Assembly (NCBI GenBank): GCA_963793295.1
Contig: CAWBZX010000011.1
Coordinates: 1-64,000, forward strand
Direction: 5' to 3'
From: JAHDHW01 sp963793295
GTDB lineage: Bacteria > Bacteroidota > Bacteroidia > Chitinophagales > Saprospiraceae
Length of the DNA: 64,000 nt
The position numbers and the translations under genes are program-made. Below, piece after piece: positions 19,101 through 28,105 of the stretch. The notes beneath the pieces are model-generated. The model did no database searches, had not been told where the DNA came from, and saw only the letters and a program-made list of their open reading frames with translations. The first letter of the stretch is position 1. The number at the start of each line of letters is the position of its first letter.

Positions 19101-19638
19101 TGAAAGTCGCGGGAACAGTGAACAAATGTTTCGCAGCCGGGTAAACATCGGTCAAAAAGTGAGTAATGTTTTTTCTATTTCAAGAGGTACAAAAGAAAAT
19201 GATTCTCAATATTTCGACAATCGCGATTACACCATAGAATATTACAAAATAGAACCAAAAATCACTTATCAACCATTCAAAAACTTCCGGACTATTTTAA
19301 CTTATAAGTATCAGAATAGTAAAAACATTTTACCGGAAGGAGGAGAAACAGCTTTTAATCATGATTTTAATCTGGAAGCGACGTTTAATAAAACTTCAAA
19401 AAGCTCCTTGCGACTGAATCTATCTTTTGTAAAAATCCAGTTTGATGGGGAAAAGAACTCTTCTATAGAATTTGTCATGCTGGAAGGTTTAAGGGATGGC
19501 AATAACTATCTTTGGAATTTAGTTTTTGACCGCCGCCTGGCAAAAAACATCCAACTCAGCATAAGTTACGAAGGTCGAAAAACCGGTGACGCCAATACCG
19601 TGCATGTTGGTAGAGCTCAGGTGAGAGCAACATTCTGA
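16123..19638 (+). CDS. Very large outer-membrane beta-barrel protein, conserved Bacteroidota type
   Basis: 1171 residues with a signal peptide (about 1-20, ending VLSQ). The N-terminal third contains FARGISFGNNQ, LNLQLSGNLGDD-like and ISDNNIPLQPEGNTQ segments, which I recall from large outer-membrane proteins of the Bacteroidota/Chlorobi group that resemble parts of the T9SS pore SprA. The rest is strand-rich with aromatic strand ends, and the chain ends in a typical barrel strand (GRAQVRATF). It is about half the length of SprA, so it is not SprA itself. A role as a large pore or structural barrel is inference and I cannot give a firm family name. The gene lies between a terminator and an independent T9SS protein gene, so it is probably a single transcription unit. 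Confidence 0.75.
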   Translation: MIRFLLCISFILFFSFCVLSQTEQFSNKRVRSIAVSDLPQNLDSLTIIPVSVSVYNAKNGQEMDSTFYQVERNIFSWIGIETVKPDTLIINYKVLPYNLYQSFFHLDTTKIEIADDGSYIGFNVNPYEQQESLIDFKGLDYNGSFARGISFGNNQSLVLNSSFNLQLSGNLGDDIEILAAISDNNIPLQPEGNTQSLQEFDKIFIQIKRRENSLTAGDYELGNPNNYFMKYYKKLQGATISNKTDVFKTGKISTRASVGVARGKFARNNIIQQEGNQGPYRLQGAGGEAFIIVLAGTEKVFIDGEIMQRGIEEDYVIDYNRGDITFTNKQLITKDKRIIVEFEYSDQSYLRSMYAFDTEYQDDKFRFYVGLFSEQDSKTSGGARDLDSLSKAILADVGDNIDEAFAPGIDTLEEFNEFRITYKFIDTTYSIPGGDTTVQILVYSTNPDSAIYAANFLDVDFGNGNYNIDNITQANGRVYRWVAPDQLTGKPQGSYTPGIKLIAPNKKAMYNVGAEYYLSKYSSISTEVAISNQDANRFSNKGDKDDTGIGVFTKFQRDKGFGNPEKGWGLKTELNYEFVDEKFKALNPYRNAEFTRDWNISNTLKKDTFVSEQTGKVGLVLSKRNLGSIQYQFSGFLQSSIYTGTKHFARTIINRAGFNIDLQANYLSTSGQVEETTFFRPKANISKTFKKLNGWKLGVYGEREKNSRRATGTDTLSLNSFYYDMYKIYLESKESDKLTYGMNYTQRYDFAPVSSDFNQSTIAEEFNLNGKWAQGSTSNLRWNLTYRKLEIADTTLSTFDPQETFLGRIEHSLSLWKGTIRSSTNYEIGSGQEPKLEYKYLPVQPGEGVYTWIADLNGDGIPQVNEIEEAAFQSEADIIRISIVTNDFIRTNNVLLNQSLRLDPRTIWYQKSGIQKFLSNFSNQSTFRIVRKSKDAEGVSPWNPFQQNIADTSLVSLASSIRSTLFFNRANPIYDLQASIFNNRNKVVLTSGYESRGNSEQMFRSRVNIGQKVSNVFSISRGTKENDSQYFDNRDYTIEYYKIEPKITYQPFKNFRTILTYKYQNSKNILPEGGETAFNHDFNLEATFNKTSKSSLRLNLSFVKIQFDGEKNSSIEFVMLEGLRDGNNYLWNLVFDRRLAKNIQLSISYEGRKTGDANTVHVGRAQVRATF

Positions 19639-19797
19639 CCCTGAAATGTCTTTTCTGAGTCAATATTACTTTAAATGATTACAAGTCAGGCGACAAATAA
19701 ACAATTGATGTTTTTTTAAGGTTACTTATATTGCTACTTTTATACTCAAATAAGAAATGAGCTGCACCATTAATAAAAACAAAATCACATTTACCAC

Positions 19798-22700
19798 ATG
19801 AGAGTTTTTCTCCCTTTTTGTCTATTATTCCTTGTTGCCATTAGCAACGCACAAATAACAAATAATTTCTGGGCAGATACTGCTGAACCCTCGATACAAC
19901 TTACTGCCAATACCCAACGGTTAATTATACCGGATTCCTATCGAGTACTCGTATTGGATATAGAAGATCTTAAAACTACGTTGAGAAATGCTCCCTTGGA
20001 AGGAAACTCAGCAGCTAGTTCAAATCCGCTTTTACTTACCTTACCGATGCCAAATGGCGCAATGGAAGTATTCGAAATAGTAGAATCACCTGTTATGGTG
20101 CCTGGCCTTGCGACCAAATTTCCGATGATCAAAACATATGCAGGCAAAGCACTTTCCGATAATAAAATCTCCGTTCGTTTTGATTATACTTTAAACGGTT
20201 TTCATGCTCTGATAAGGTCTCCTGAAGGGCAAATTTACATTGACCCTTATGCGCACAATCAAACGGAGTATTACATTTCCTACTATCGAGAAGATTTAAC
20301 TGATCCGGGCAGAGATATTAGCTTTGAATGTGGCGTTGAAAGCGATGATGAAACTCTTTTCAGTGAGGAGATTGACATTCCGGATAACACATTTAATCCA
20401 AACATTCAGGCCAGACAAACAGAAGATGTTGAAATAGAATTACGAACTTATCGTCTCGCTTTAGCCTGCACTGGTGAATATGCCAATTTTCACGGTGGCA
20501 CAAAACCACTTGCTTTATCAGCTATGGTGGAAGCGGTAAATCGACTAAATAGTGTTTTTGAAATCGAAATTGCAGTGCGCTTTGTTTTGATAGCAAATAA
20601 TGATGACATCATTTTTCTGGATCCTGCAAGCGATGGTTATTCCAATGGCAATACAGGAGCTATGATATCTGAAAACCAACAAATTACAAATCAGTTTATT
20701 AGTGCCGGAAACTACGATATTGGGCATGTGTTTGGGACGATCAATTCTTTTTCGGGCCTTGCGGGTGTTGGTGTTGTATGTAATGATAACCAAAAAGCAC
20801 GGGGAGTTTCTTTAATAAATTCACCTGCGGGTGACCCCTTTATTATTGATATAGTAGCCCATGAGATGGGTCATCAGTTTAGCGGAAGACATACCTTTAA
20901 TAGTTGTCATAATGTTAGCCCTTCTGATGGCTATGAACCAGGTGGCGGAACGACAATTCTTTCATACGCTGGTATTTGTGGAAACCCACTTAATAACCTT
21001 CAGTCATACCCAGATGATTATTATCACGTACACTCTTTGGATCAGATGATTACTTTTTCCCGATTTGGAGGGGGTGATGACTGTCCGGTTAAAACCCCAA
21101 CCGGAAATAATGAACCGATCGCTGAAATTCCCCTGGAAGGTGGTTTTTATATTCCAATAAGCACTCCTTTTTTATTAACAGGTATTGGTACTGACTTGGA
21201 CGGTGATGATTTGACTTATTGCTGGGAAGAATATGATATAGGTCCTGAAAACAGCGTACCAGGGAGTCCAGTGGGAAATTCTCCCATTTTCCGTTCCTGG
21301 GAGCCCACTTCCTCTCCTACCCGAGTATTCCCGAGGATGCAATGGCTTGTCAATAATATCTCAAGTAACGCAGAAGTATTGCCAACGTATAGCCGGGATT
21401 TGACTTTCAGAATGACGGTCAGAGATAATCAAACTGGTGGCGGTGGAACGGTTTGGGATCAAATTGCTTTCGAAGCAACAGAAACCGCTGGACCTTTTAG
21501 AGTAACCTATCCCAACAATTCTATCCAGTGGAATGTGGGAGATTATGTCCCTGTTACGTGGGATGTAGCTAATACGGATGGTGCATTGGTCAATTGTCAA
21601 AGTGTAAATATAAAACTGTCCACAGATGGCGGCTTCAATTACCCCATAACGCTTGCGGAGAATGTTCCAAATACGGGCTCCTTCTCTGTTGTTGTTCCTG
21701 ATGAAATCACCAATTCAGCAAGAGTTCGTGTAGAAGCAGCTGATCATATCTTTTTTGACATTTCAAACACAAATTTTGAAATCATACCGGCCACCCAACC
21801 TGGATACGCTTTAAATGTTACGCCTTACAACCAGCAGGTATGTGCGCCCGATCCGGCTATAATCGATTTGGAAATGTTGTCTTTAGTCGGATATGACAGT
21901 TTGGTCAGTTTTACAGTCAGTGGATTGCCTAATGGAGCTGTTCCGATTTTCAGTGCTAATCCTGCGCTTCCCTCAGAAGGAAGTATTTTGAGTATTGAAA
22001 CGGAAAATGTAACAGAAGAAGGAATTTATGAAATTGAAATTATAGCAACTGCACCAAACGCTGACACGGCTTATCGAACTACATTTTTTGAAATAGTAAT
22101 AAGTGACTTTTCTACTTTTGCACCATTAGAACCAACAAATGGAAGTGCCGGAGTTTCTGAATTACCGACTTTTAGCTGGTCGGGGTCTACCTATGCTGAT
22201 TCTTATAACATTGAGATTGCTACAAATCCAATTTTTGGTGATTCGACTGTTGTAATCGCTTCAGGGATTATAGATACCTTTTATTTCCCTTCAGCCACAT
22301 TGGAAAAGAGCACCCTTTATTTCTGGAGAATTTCTGCGAACAACGAATGCGGAACAAAAGAATATGGTCAAATTCAGGCTTTTCATACCGAAACATTTTC
22401 TTGCTTAAATTATGAGAGCGTAAATGTGCCTTTAAATATTTCGAATGTAGGAACGCCTACTATTGAATCAACACTCGCAGTACCTGTTGAAGGTGTCATA
22501 AATGACTTAAATGTTACAAAGGTGAAAGGAAATCATGACAGAGTGAACCATATTGATGTTTCACTGATCAGTCCTCTAGGTACTGAAGTTGAGTTGTTTG
22601 GTGGCGTATGCGTTACTACTTCAGTTTTTAATGCCGGCTTTGATGACGAAGCTCCAACAAATATCCAGTGTCCTCCAATTGGGGTCTATAAACCTCAAGA

Positions 22701-23445
22701 AGTACTTTCCAGCTTCAATGGCGAAAATGCTCAAGGGGTTTGGACCCTTAAGATTTCAGTGAATAATACAGCCGGAGCCGGAGGAAAGCTCGAAGATTGG
22801 AGTTTACAACTTTGTGCGAACATTAGTCCAAGTGCACCGTTTTTGGTGACTAATGATACGATGCCCGTTGCACCGGGGCAATACCGCATTCTTACAAATG
22901 AGTTTTTGCTTTCTCAAGATGAAAACAATCCACCAGAAAATCTGACTTATACTTTGGTTTCGATTCCTCAGAATGGTGCGCTTTTCTTTTTGAATAATGA
23001 ACTGGCAGTTGGAGAAGTTTTTCGGCAAAGTTCAATCAACGCCGGTAATGTAAAATATGCCCATGACGGAGGTCCTTCTGAGTTTGACCATTTTACTTTC
23101 GCGGTTACCAATGGTGAAGGAGGATGGTTTGGTACCCCACAATTTAATATCAAAATAGACGAAAACGTCATGGTTGGAAATGCCGAAGTTGAAAACAACA
23201 ATGAAGTTTTTCTCTTTCCAAATCCGGCCATTAATATTTTAAATGTTCGTTTCAAAAACCCTGTTGACAAAAAGTTGAATATTATTATTTCTAATGTACA
23301 GGGTCAGATTGTCAGCAATGCTGTTTTTGATGCCGTCAACCAACAACTCAAACTGAATACTACAAATCTCTCTTCTGGAATTTATTTTGTGCAAATCAGA
23401 ACAGGAAAACAAGTATTGACGGAGAAAGTTGTTATTCAAAAATAA
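19798..23445 (+). CDS. T9SS-secreted reprolysin-like zinc metalloprotease with P-domain
   Basis: 1215 residues. Signal peptide about 1-18. A propeptide-like region precedes the catalytic domain (about 210-425), whose zinc motif is HEMGHQFSGRH (H355, E356, H359, H365). The following turn reads TTILSYAGICG where this family usually has Met before the Ser/Ala-Tyr, so the Met-turn residue is Leu here. Ig/fibronectin-like modules (about 430-870), a proprotein-convertase P-domain-like beta-jellyroll (about 880-1010), a cadherin-like module (about 1020-1125) and a T9SS type A sorting domain (about 1135-1215, FPNPAINILNV) follow. It would degrade extracellular protein. A weak promoter-like TTG-N19-TATATTGC lies at 19705-19734. 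It ends at a bidirectional terminator facing the CHAT gene. Confidence 0.92.
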   Translation: MRVFLPFCLLFLVAISNAQITNNFWADTAEPSIQLTANTQRLIIPDSYRVLVLDIEDLKTTLRNAPLEGNSAASSNPLLLTLPMPNGAMEVFEIVESPVMVPGLATKFPMIKTYAGKALSDNKISVRFDYTLNGFHALIRSPEGQIYIDPYAHNQTEYYISYYREDLTDPGRDISFECGVESDDETLFSEEIDIPDNTFNPNIQARQTEDVEIELRTYRLALACTGEYANFHGGTKPLALSAMVEAVNRLNSVFEIEIAVRFVLIANNDDIIFLDPASDGYSNGNTGAMISENQQITNQFISAGNYDIGHVFGTINSFSGLAGVGVVCNDNQKARGVSLINSPAGDPFIIDIVAHEMGHQFSGRHTFNSCHNVSPSDGYEPGGGTTILSYAGICGNPLNNLQSYPDDYYHVHSLDQMITFSRFGGGDDCPVKTPTGNNEPIAEIPLEGGFYIPISTPFLLTGIGTDLDGDDLTYCWEEYDIGPENSVPGSPVGNSPIFRSWEPTSSPTRVFPRMQWLVNNISSNAEVLPTYSRDLTFRMTVRDNQTGGGGTVWDQIAFEATETAGPFRVTYPNNSIQWNVGDYVPVTWDVANTDGALVNCQSVNIKLSTDGGFNYPITLAENVPNTGSFSVVVPDEITNSARVRVEAADHIFFDISNTNFEIIPATQPGYALNVTPYNQQVCAPDPAIIDLEMLSLVGYDSLVSFTVSGLPNGAVPIFSANPALPSEGSILSIETENVTEEGIYEIEIIATAPNADTAYRTTFFEIVISDFSTFAPLEPTNGSAGVSELPTFSWSGSTYADSYNIEIATNPIFGDSTVVIASGIIDTFYFPSATLEKSTLYFWRISANNECGTKEYGQIQAFHTETFSCLNYESVNVPLNISNVGTPTIESTLAVPVEGVINDLNVTKVKGNHDRVNHIDVSLISPLGTEVELFGGVCVTTSVFNAGFDDEAPTNIQCPPIGVYKPQEVLSSFNGENAQGVWTLKISVNNTAGAGGKLEDWSLQLCANISPSAPFLVTNDTMPVAPGQYRILTNEFLLSQDENNPPENLTYTLVSIPQNGALFFLNNELAVGEVFRQSSINAGNVKYAHDGGPSEFDHFTFAVTNGEGGWFGTPQFNIKIDENVMVGNAEVENNNEVFLFPNPAINILNVRFKNPVDKKLNIIISNVQGQIVSNAVFDAVNQQLKLNTTNLSSGIYFVQIRTGKQVLTEKVVIQK

Positions 23446-23479
23446 GTCGAAATTTATAGTTCAATAAAATACAAAAAAG

Positions 23480-23510
23480 AAAAGGTCAATCAGGTTTGTT
23501 GGCCTTTTTT
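23480..23510. terminator. Bidirectional terminator between the protease and CHAT genes
   Basis: A 10-bp stem with one G-T pair (23480-23489 with 23499-23508), a 9-base loop, and A/T runs on both sides so that it works for both converging genes. Confidence 0.75.
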
Positions 23511-23521
23511 GCATATTGAAT

Positions 23522-26440
23522 CTAAGATCTGCTAAAAGAAAGGAAATTTCGAAAGGAAGCATTATTATAATAGAAAAAACCACACAAAAGGATTATAAAT
23601 CCAAGACCAAAAATCATCCAAAACCAAGGATAGGAATGAGAAAAACGTTTGGGTTCAATGGAGATCATATCCCCAATAGCTATGAAAGAGGACCAATAAA
23701 AAGGATGAACTTCCATGTTATCAAAAGTATTTATAAAACTTAATTTAGCCTGGCGCATTGCTTCATCCTTTGAGTCCCCGGATCTTATATTTTCATAAAA
23801 GCTTGCCATCAAGTCGGCAGTTTTTGCATCGCTTACTTTCCACAAAGTACTATTAATACACCCAGCTCCCGCATATGAAAAACTCCTTGCCAAACTTATC
23901 ACACCTTCTCCTTTTCTTATCTCTCCCACTCCGGTTTCACAAGCACTTAATGTGATCATTGCAGCATTCAACTCAATATTATAAACATCTTTAACAAACA
24001 GCCATTCATTTTCAATGGTGTCGAGGATTTCGGTAAAGCCCAAATGGCAATACTCTCCTACTTCATCATTTGCTTTACCGTGAGTTGCAAGATGAATCAA
24101 ATGATATTTATATGCTTCCTCTGTAAAAACTTTCTCTGTTGCTTTTTCAGCTAAAAGGGTTTTTCCACCAATCAAATTGGCTACTTTTTTTGCTTCAGGA
24201 ATATTATATTTTAAAGACGCAAAATTCATTGATCTTAAAGTGACTGGTTTTGTATTACTCCCAAAAATAGGAGCTACAACAACTAAGCTTTCTTCAGCTA
24301 TTGATCTTCTTTTTTCAATCATCTCCTGTAAAAGAGTTGCTGAATAACAATAGCCAATAGAGTAATCTTTAAGCAAATAATCATGCTTTTTATACTCATA
24401 TGCTTTACCATTTATTTTAGTAATAAAAACTTCAAATGGAATATACGCAAGTGCATCACCAGGGATAATAATAATCCGTTTCGGTAATTCTTTTTCAACA
24501 GGTTTAATTAACTGTTCATAAAGTAGATGCGATGTATTCACTAGTTCGGAATGATAGTTATCCGGTAAGTTAAATGGGAATTGAAATCTAATAATATTTG
24601 CTCTCAACTGGGATATCCATTCTTCTAAAGGAAAATCCTTGGCTATTTTTTTAACACTAAATGAAGTTTTTGTTATTATAAAAACAAATACAGACTTTTC
24701 TCCTAAAAAGTATTCAACAATGGCTTGGTCTGGGTCGAGGATGTTTTTTTGAATTTCAGCAACACTTATAGTTTTGAGGTCGTATTTAAGTCTATAATAT
24801 TGAGGGTATTTAGTTTCAAATAAGCGAATTAAATCATAATACTTTTGTTTTAAGTCAAAAATTTTGCTATTTATTTTCAAAATTTTAAAATCATCTTTTT
24901 CATCCTTTCCCCTTTCTTCTTCTTCATATTTTTGTTGTTCAGAATAAGTAATATCCAACTTTAATTCACGCTCTTTTTTCAGCAGACTATCAGGAATTCC
25001 AGCAAATAATTTAGCTCTCGAATTACGAAGGGCTTGTAACAATACAAGGCTTGAGCTATTTTCACTTCTACGGAACGATTCGTGTAAGTAAGTTGAGTCA
25101 TTCGTGTTTTCGAAAAGCATATAACTTACTTCGATGGCATTATCATATATATGATAATATTTGTCTGCTAACATTTCCTTAGATCGCTCTTCTTTATAGC
25201 TAACTCTAAATTTATTAATCAATTTAATTAATATATTATATGTTTGATTAGAGATCGAAAGATCATTTTGATTACCTGTTGTTTCAAATTTATTTTTGTG
25301 GATTTTAGCCTTTGAATCTAGAACTTCAATAAGTTGTATATTGGGAAGTCGCTCTATTTTTAGTACTGATTGTTCATTATACTGAAAAGATGAAAGTGCT
25401 AAATCAATATTTTCAAGAGCTTTAGTTAGTTTTGCTTGTTCTAAATGAACTTTTGCTATTCGCTCATAACACATTCCTGTTTCAGGATGATATTTCCCAA
25501 ACTTCATTATATTTATTTTCAATGCTCTCTTAAAATAATCTTTAGCTATATCGAATTTTTTCATATTTAGGTAACAAAGACCAATTGCATAATAATTAGT
25601 TGCAACTTCAGGGTGATTCGGCCCAGCTTCCTTTAACCGAATTTCTAGCGCTTTATTTAAATATTCCAAGGCTTTGACGTATTGTTTTAATTGGAAAAAG
25701 TTTACTCCACTACTGTGGAATAATTGTGCTCCTAAAGTAGTTTTAAGTTTTTCTGTTGTAGTTGCAATTTTAATAGCATTCTGAAATTTTTCTAATGCCG
25801 CAAAATATTTCTTCATTTCTGAATAGCAAATCCCTATATTATTTAAATCCTGTGACACTTTATAATCATCATTACCAAATTGATCAATTGTTATAGAAAA
25901 AGTTTTCTCAAAATATAAATATGCTCTTTGAACATCTCCTTTAAAATAGATACAAATACCAATGTTATTATATATTATGCCAATTCTTGGATCATCCTGA
26001 GGTAATTTATTTTTATATATCCTCAAAGCTTTTTCATAGAGTTCTAATGCATCATCGTATTTTGCCAGATAATCATAATATAGTCCAATTAAAGTATAAC
26101 TATCTGCTATTTTTATGGAAGAAGCATCCAGAATATCTAATCTTATTTTTAAAGATTTTTGAAGATTTTCCAGAGCTTTATCATATTCAGCTAAATCCAA
26201 ATAACAATTTCCTAGACTATAATAAACATCTGAAACTTTTTCTGAATGTTCTCCATCTGACTCTAAAAAGATAACAAGTGCTTTTTTTAATAAGGGGAGT
26301 GCTTGCTTAGGTTTAAATTTTTTTTGAAAAAGAACTGCTTCATTTAAGTATTCACTCGCTTTAATAGTGTCGGGTAAATTTGAATAAATCATCGTTGTCG
26401 CAAGAATAATAGCAACAAATGATAAAATGAATTTTCTCAT
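23522..26440 (-). CDS. Exported TPR-CHAT (caspase-like) protein with C-terminal membrane anchor
   Basis: 972 residues from the ATG at 26440, chosen because it gives a clean signal peptide (MRKFILSFVAIILATT); a longer frame to 26476 adds twelve residues that do not look native. Tetratricopeptide repeats fill about 25-360, with NNIGICYSEMKKYFAALEKF as a typical unit. A charged helical linker (about 400-560) leads to a C-terminal CHAT peptidase domain (about 640-930) with the predicted dyad H787 (LATHG) and C834 (SACETG). A transmembrane helix (about 938-959) and a short basic tail close the chain. CHAT proteases are clan CD, caspase- and separase-like, and often act in stress or defence. The signal peptide plus C-terminal helix predicts that the protease faces the periplasm, unlike the cytoplasmic CRISPR-linked TPR-CHAT. 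Substrate unknown. Confidence 0.92.
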   Translation of the reverse strand: MRKFILSFVAIILATTMIYSNLPDTIKASEYLNEAVLFQKKFKPKQALPLLKKALVIFLESDGEHSEKVSDVYYSLGNCYLDLAEYDKALENLQKSLKIRLDILDASSIKIADSYTLIGLYYDYLAKYDDALELYEKALRIYKNKLPQDDPRIGIIYNNIGICIYFKGDVQRAYLYFEKTFSITIDQFGNDDYKVSQDLNNIGICYSEMKKYFAALEKFQNAIKIATTTEKLKTTLGAQLFHSSGVNFFQLKQYVKALEYLNKALEIRLKEAGPNHPEVATNYYAIGLCYLNMKKFDIAKDYFKRALKINIMKFGKYHPETGMCYERIAKVHLEQAKLTKALENIDLALSSFQYNEQSVLKIERLPNIQLIEVLDSKAKIHKNKFETTGNQNDLSISNQTYNILIKLINKFRVSYKEERSKEMLADKYYHIYDNAIEVSYMLFENTNDSTYLHESFRRSENSSSLVLLQALRNSRAKLFAGIPDSLLKKERELKLDITYSEQQKYEEEERGKDEKDDFKILKINSKIFDLKQKYYDLIRLFETKYPQYYRLKYDLKTISVAEIQKNILDPDQAIVEYFLGEKSVFVFIITKTSFSVKKIAKDFPLEEWISQLRANIIRFQFPFNLPDNYHSELVNTSHLLYEQLIKPVEKELPKRIIIIPGDALAYIPFEVFITKINGKAYEYKKHDYLLKDYSIGYCYSATLLQEMIEKRRSIAEESLVVVAPIFGSNTKPVTLRSMNFASLKYNIPEAKKVANLIGGKTLLAEKATEKVFTEEAYKYHLIHLATHGKANDEVGEYCHLGFTEILDTIENEWLFVKDVYNIELNAAMITLSACETGVGEIRKGEGVISLARSFSYAGAGCINSTLWKVSDAKTADLMASFYENIRSGDSKDEAMRQAKLSFINTFDNMEVHPFYWSSFIAIGDMISIEPKRFSHSYPWFWMIFGLGFIILLCGFFYYNNASFRNFLSFSRS

Positions 26441-26548
26441 AATACATAATTTCACTTTTAAAAAACCAAAGAACATCTTTACAAACTACCGAAAACCAAT
26501 CTAAAGTAATTAAAAATTATTGCAATGTAGAACCTCGAAAAAATAATG

Positions 26549-27835
26549 TTATACGGTCAGTTTCAAACGATAATAAATCCACTGTAGCAAACCTCTAGCG
26601 GCCATAAAAATCAATAACGCCAACCAAAGACCATTATTTCCAAATTCATTGTACAACAAAAAATGACTTAGTAAATAAACCACCAAAGCCAAAAGCATTG
26701 TATTTCGCATCGCAACTGAGGCAGTGAGTCCGATAAATATACCATCCCAGATATAACAAGGTGTGCTAATAATTGGAAAAATGATCATCCAAAATAAAAA
26801 TGGTGTAGTTTGTCCAATGAGTTCTAGTTTATCCGTAAATACTCCAATCAGCGTTACGCCAAAAATCCAATAAATAAAACTAATCATGGCAGCCATTCCC
26901 ATACCCCACAAAAACGAATATTTTATTGATTTTTTCAGATTAAAAATATCTTCGGCACCAGCATATTTTCCAACCAAGCTCTCCGAAGCAAAAGCAAAAC
27001 CATCCACTCCATAGGACATCCAGTTTAAAAATTGTAATAAAATAACATTAACGGCAAGCATAGTTTCTCCTGCTGATGAAGATTGGCTATAGAAAAAACC
27101 AAAAGCAAAAGTCAAACAAAAAGTACGGATAAAAATATCCCGATTAATTGTTAAAAAGCTCTTTAATTTATCAATTTGTTTGACGGCTTTAAAAGTGATC
27201 TCTTTTGCCAAATAGCCATATTTCATTAACCACATTATAGTCGCCAAAGCAAGTCCTGAATATTGCGCAATTAAGGTTCCGTATGCAACTCCGTCAACAT
27301 CCATTCCCCAAACTTTGATGAAAAATATGCTGCACACTATATTTACAACATTAATAAAAACAGCTAGAACAAGAGGATAAATAGCGTTTTGCATTCCAAA
27401 AAACCAACCCATAAAAGCGTATAGGGCAAGCGTAGCAGGTGCAGTCCAAATCCTGATATTAAAATACTCTGATACCAAACCCATTTGCACCTCTGAGATA
27501 TTCATTAAAAAATAACTCATCTCTGCAAGTGGTATTTGAAGTAACAAAACCAAAGCGGCCAGGATAAAAGCCACCATCAATGCTCTTCCTAATGTCTGAG
27601 CCGTTTCCGAATCACTCCTTTTTCCAAATGCTTGAGCAGTGATCCCTGTAGTCCCCATCCTTAAAAAACCAAAGTTCCAGTAAACAAAATTGAAAATCAT
27701 AGCGCCGAGCCCCACTGCACCAATATGCAACTCAGACATACGCCCCATCAAAGCAGTATCAACAGTACTCAGTAATGGAACAGAAATGTTGCTGATAATA
27801 TTTGGAATTGCTAAACGGAGTATTTCTTTATTCAT
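26549..27835 (-). CDS. MATE-family multidrug/metabolite efflux transporter (DinF-like)
   Basis: 428 residues, twelve predicted membrane helices, starting MNKEILRLAIPNIISNISVPLLSTVDTALMGR, which is the usual MATE N-terminus (IP...S.P...VDT..MG). The second half repeats the fold, as expected for two six-helix bundles. MATE transporters exchange Na+ or H+ for drugs or metabolites across the inner membrane; the DinF branch is suggested by length and the N-terminal motif. It lies just upstream of the CHAT gene on the same strand with a 108-base gap; no shared function is evident. Confidence 0.92.
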   Translation of the reverse strand: MNKEILRLAIPNIISNISVPLLSTVDTALMGRMSELHIGAVGLGAMIFNFVYWNFGFLRMGTTGITAQAFGKRSDSETAQTLGRALMVAFILAALVLLLQIPLAEMSYFLMNISEVQMGLVSEYFNIRIWTAPATLALYAFMGWFFGMQNAIYPLVLAVFINVVNIVCSIFFIKVWGMDVDGVAYGTLIAQYSGLALATIMWLMKYGYLAKEITFKAVKQIDKLKSFLTINRDIFIRTFCLTFAFGFFYSQSSSAGETMLAVNVILLQFLNWMSYGVDGFAFASESLVGKYAGAEDIFNLKKSIKYSFLWGMGMAAMISFIYWIFGVTLIGVFTDKLELIGQTTPFLFWMIIFPIISTPCYIWDGIFIGLTASVAMRNTMLLALVVYLLSHFLLYNEFGNNGLWLALLIFMAARGLLQWIYYRLKLTV

Positions 27836-28105
27836 TTCAACTTTATTCGTATTGGACTATTTCCTAATATTCTTTTCTTCTCAAAAGAATAAGCGCTAAA
27901 TTTGCGACGAATTTATAGAAATTTGAAACATTTTACTTAAAAGCAAGAAATCCAGACAAATATTCACCCAACCATTTCGAATAATAATCGTTTAAAAAAA
28001 CTGTTCTTATTTCGATTATCTTGTGGCCGTTAAGAATTTAGGGGTTTTTATGTTAAAAATATCAGAACTGAACTTCGAGCCAGAAACTAAAAACATACGC
28101 TGTTT

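Noticed and set aside
23516..23743. Lysine-rich plus-strand frame at the end of the CHAT gene
   Set aside because: It is antisense to the CHAT C-terminus and begins within the terminator region.
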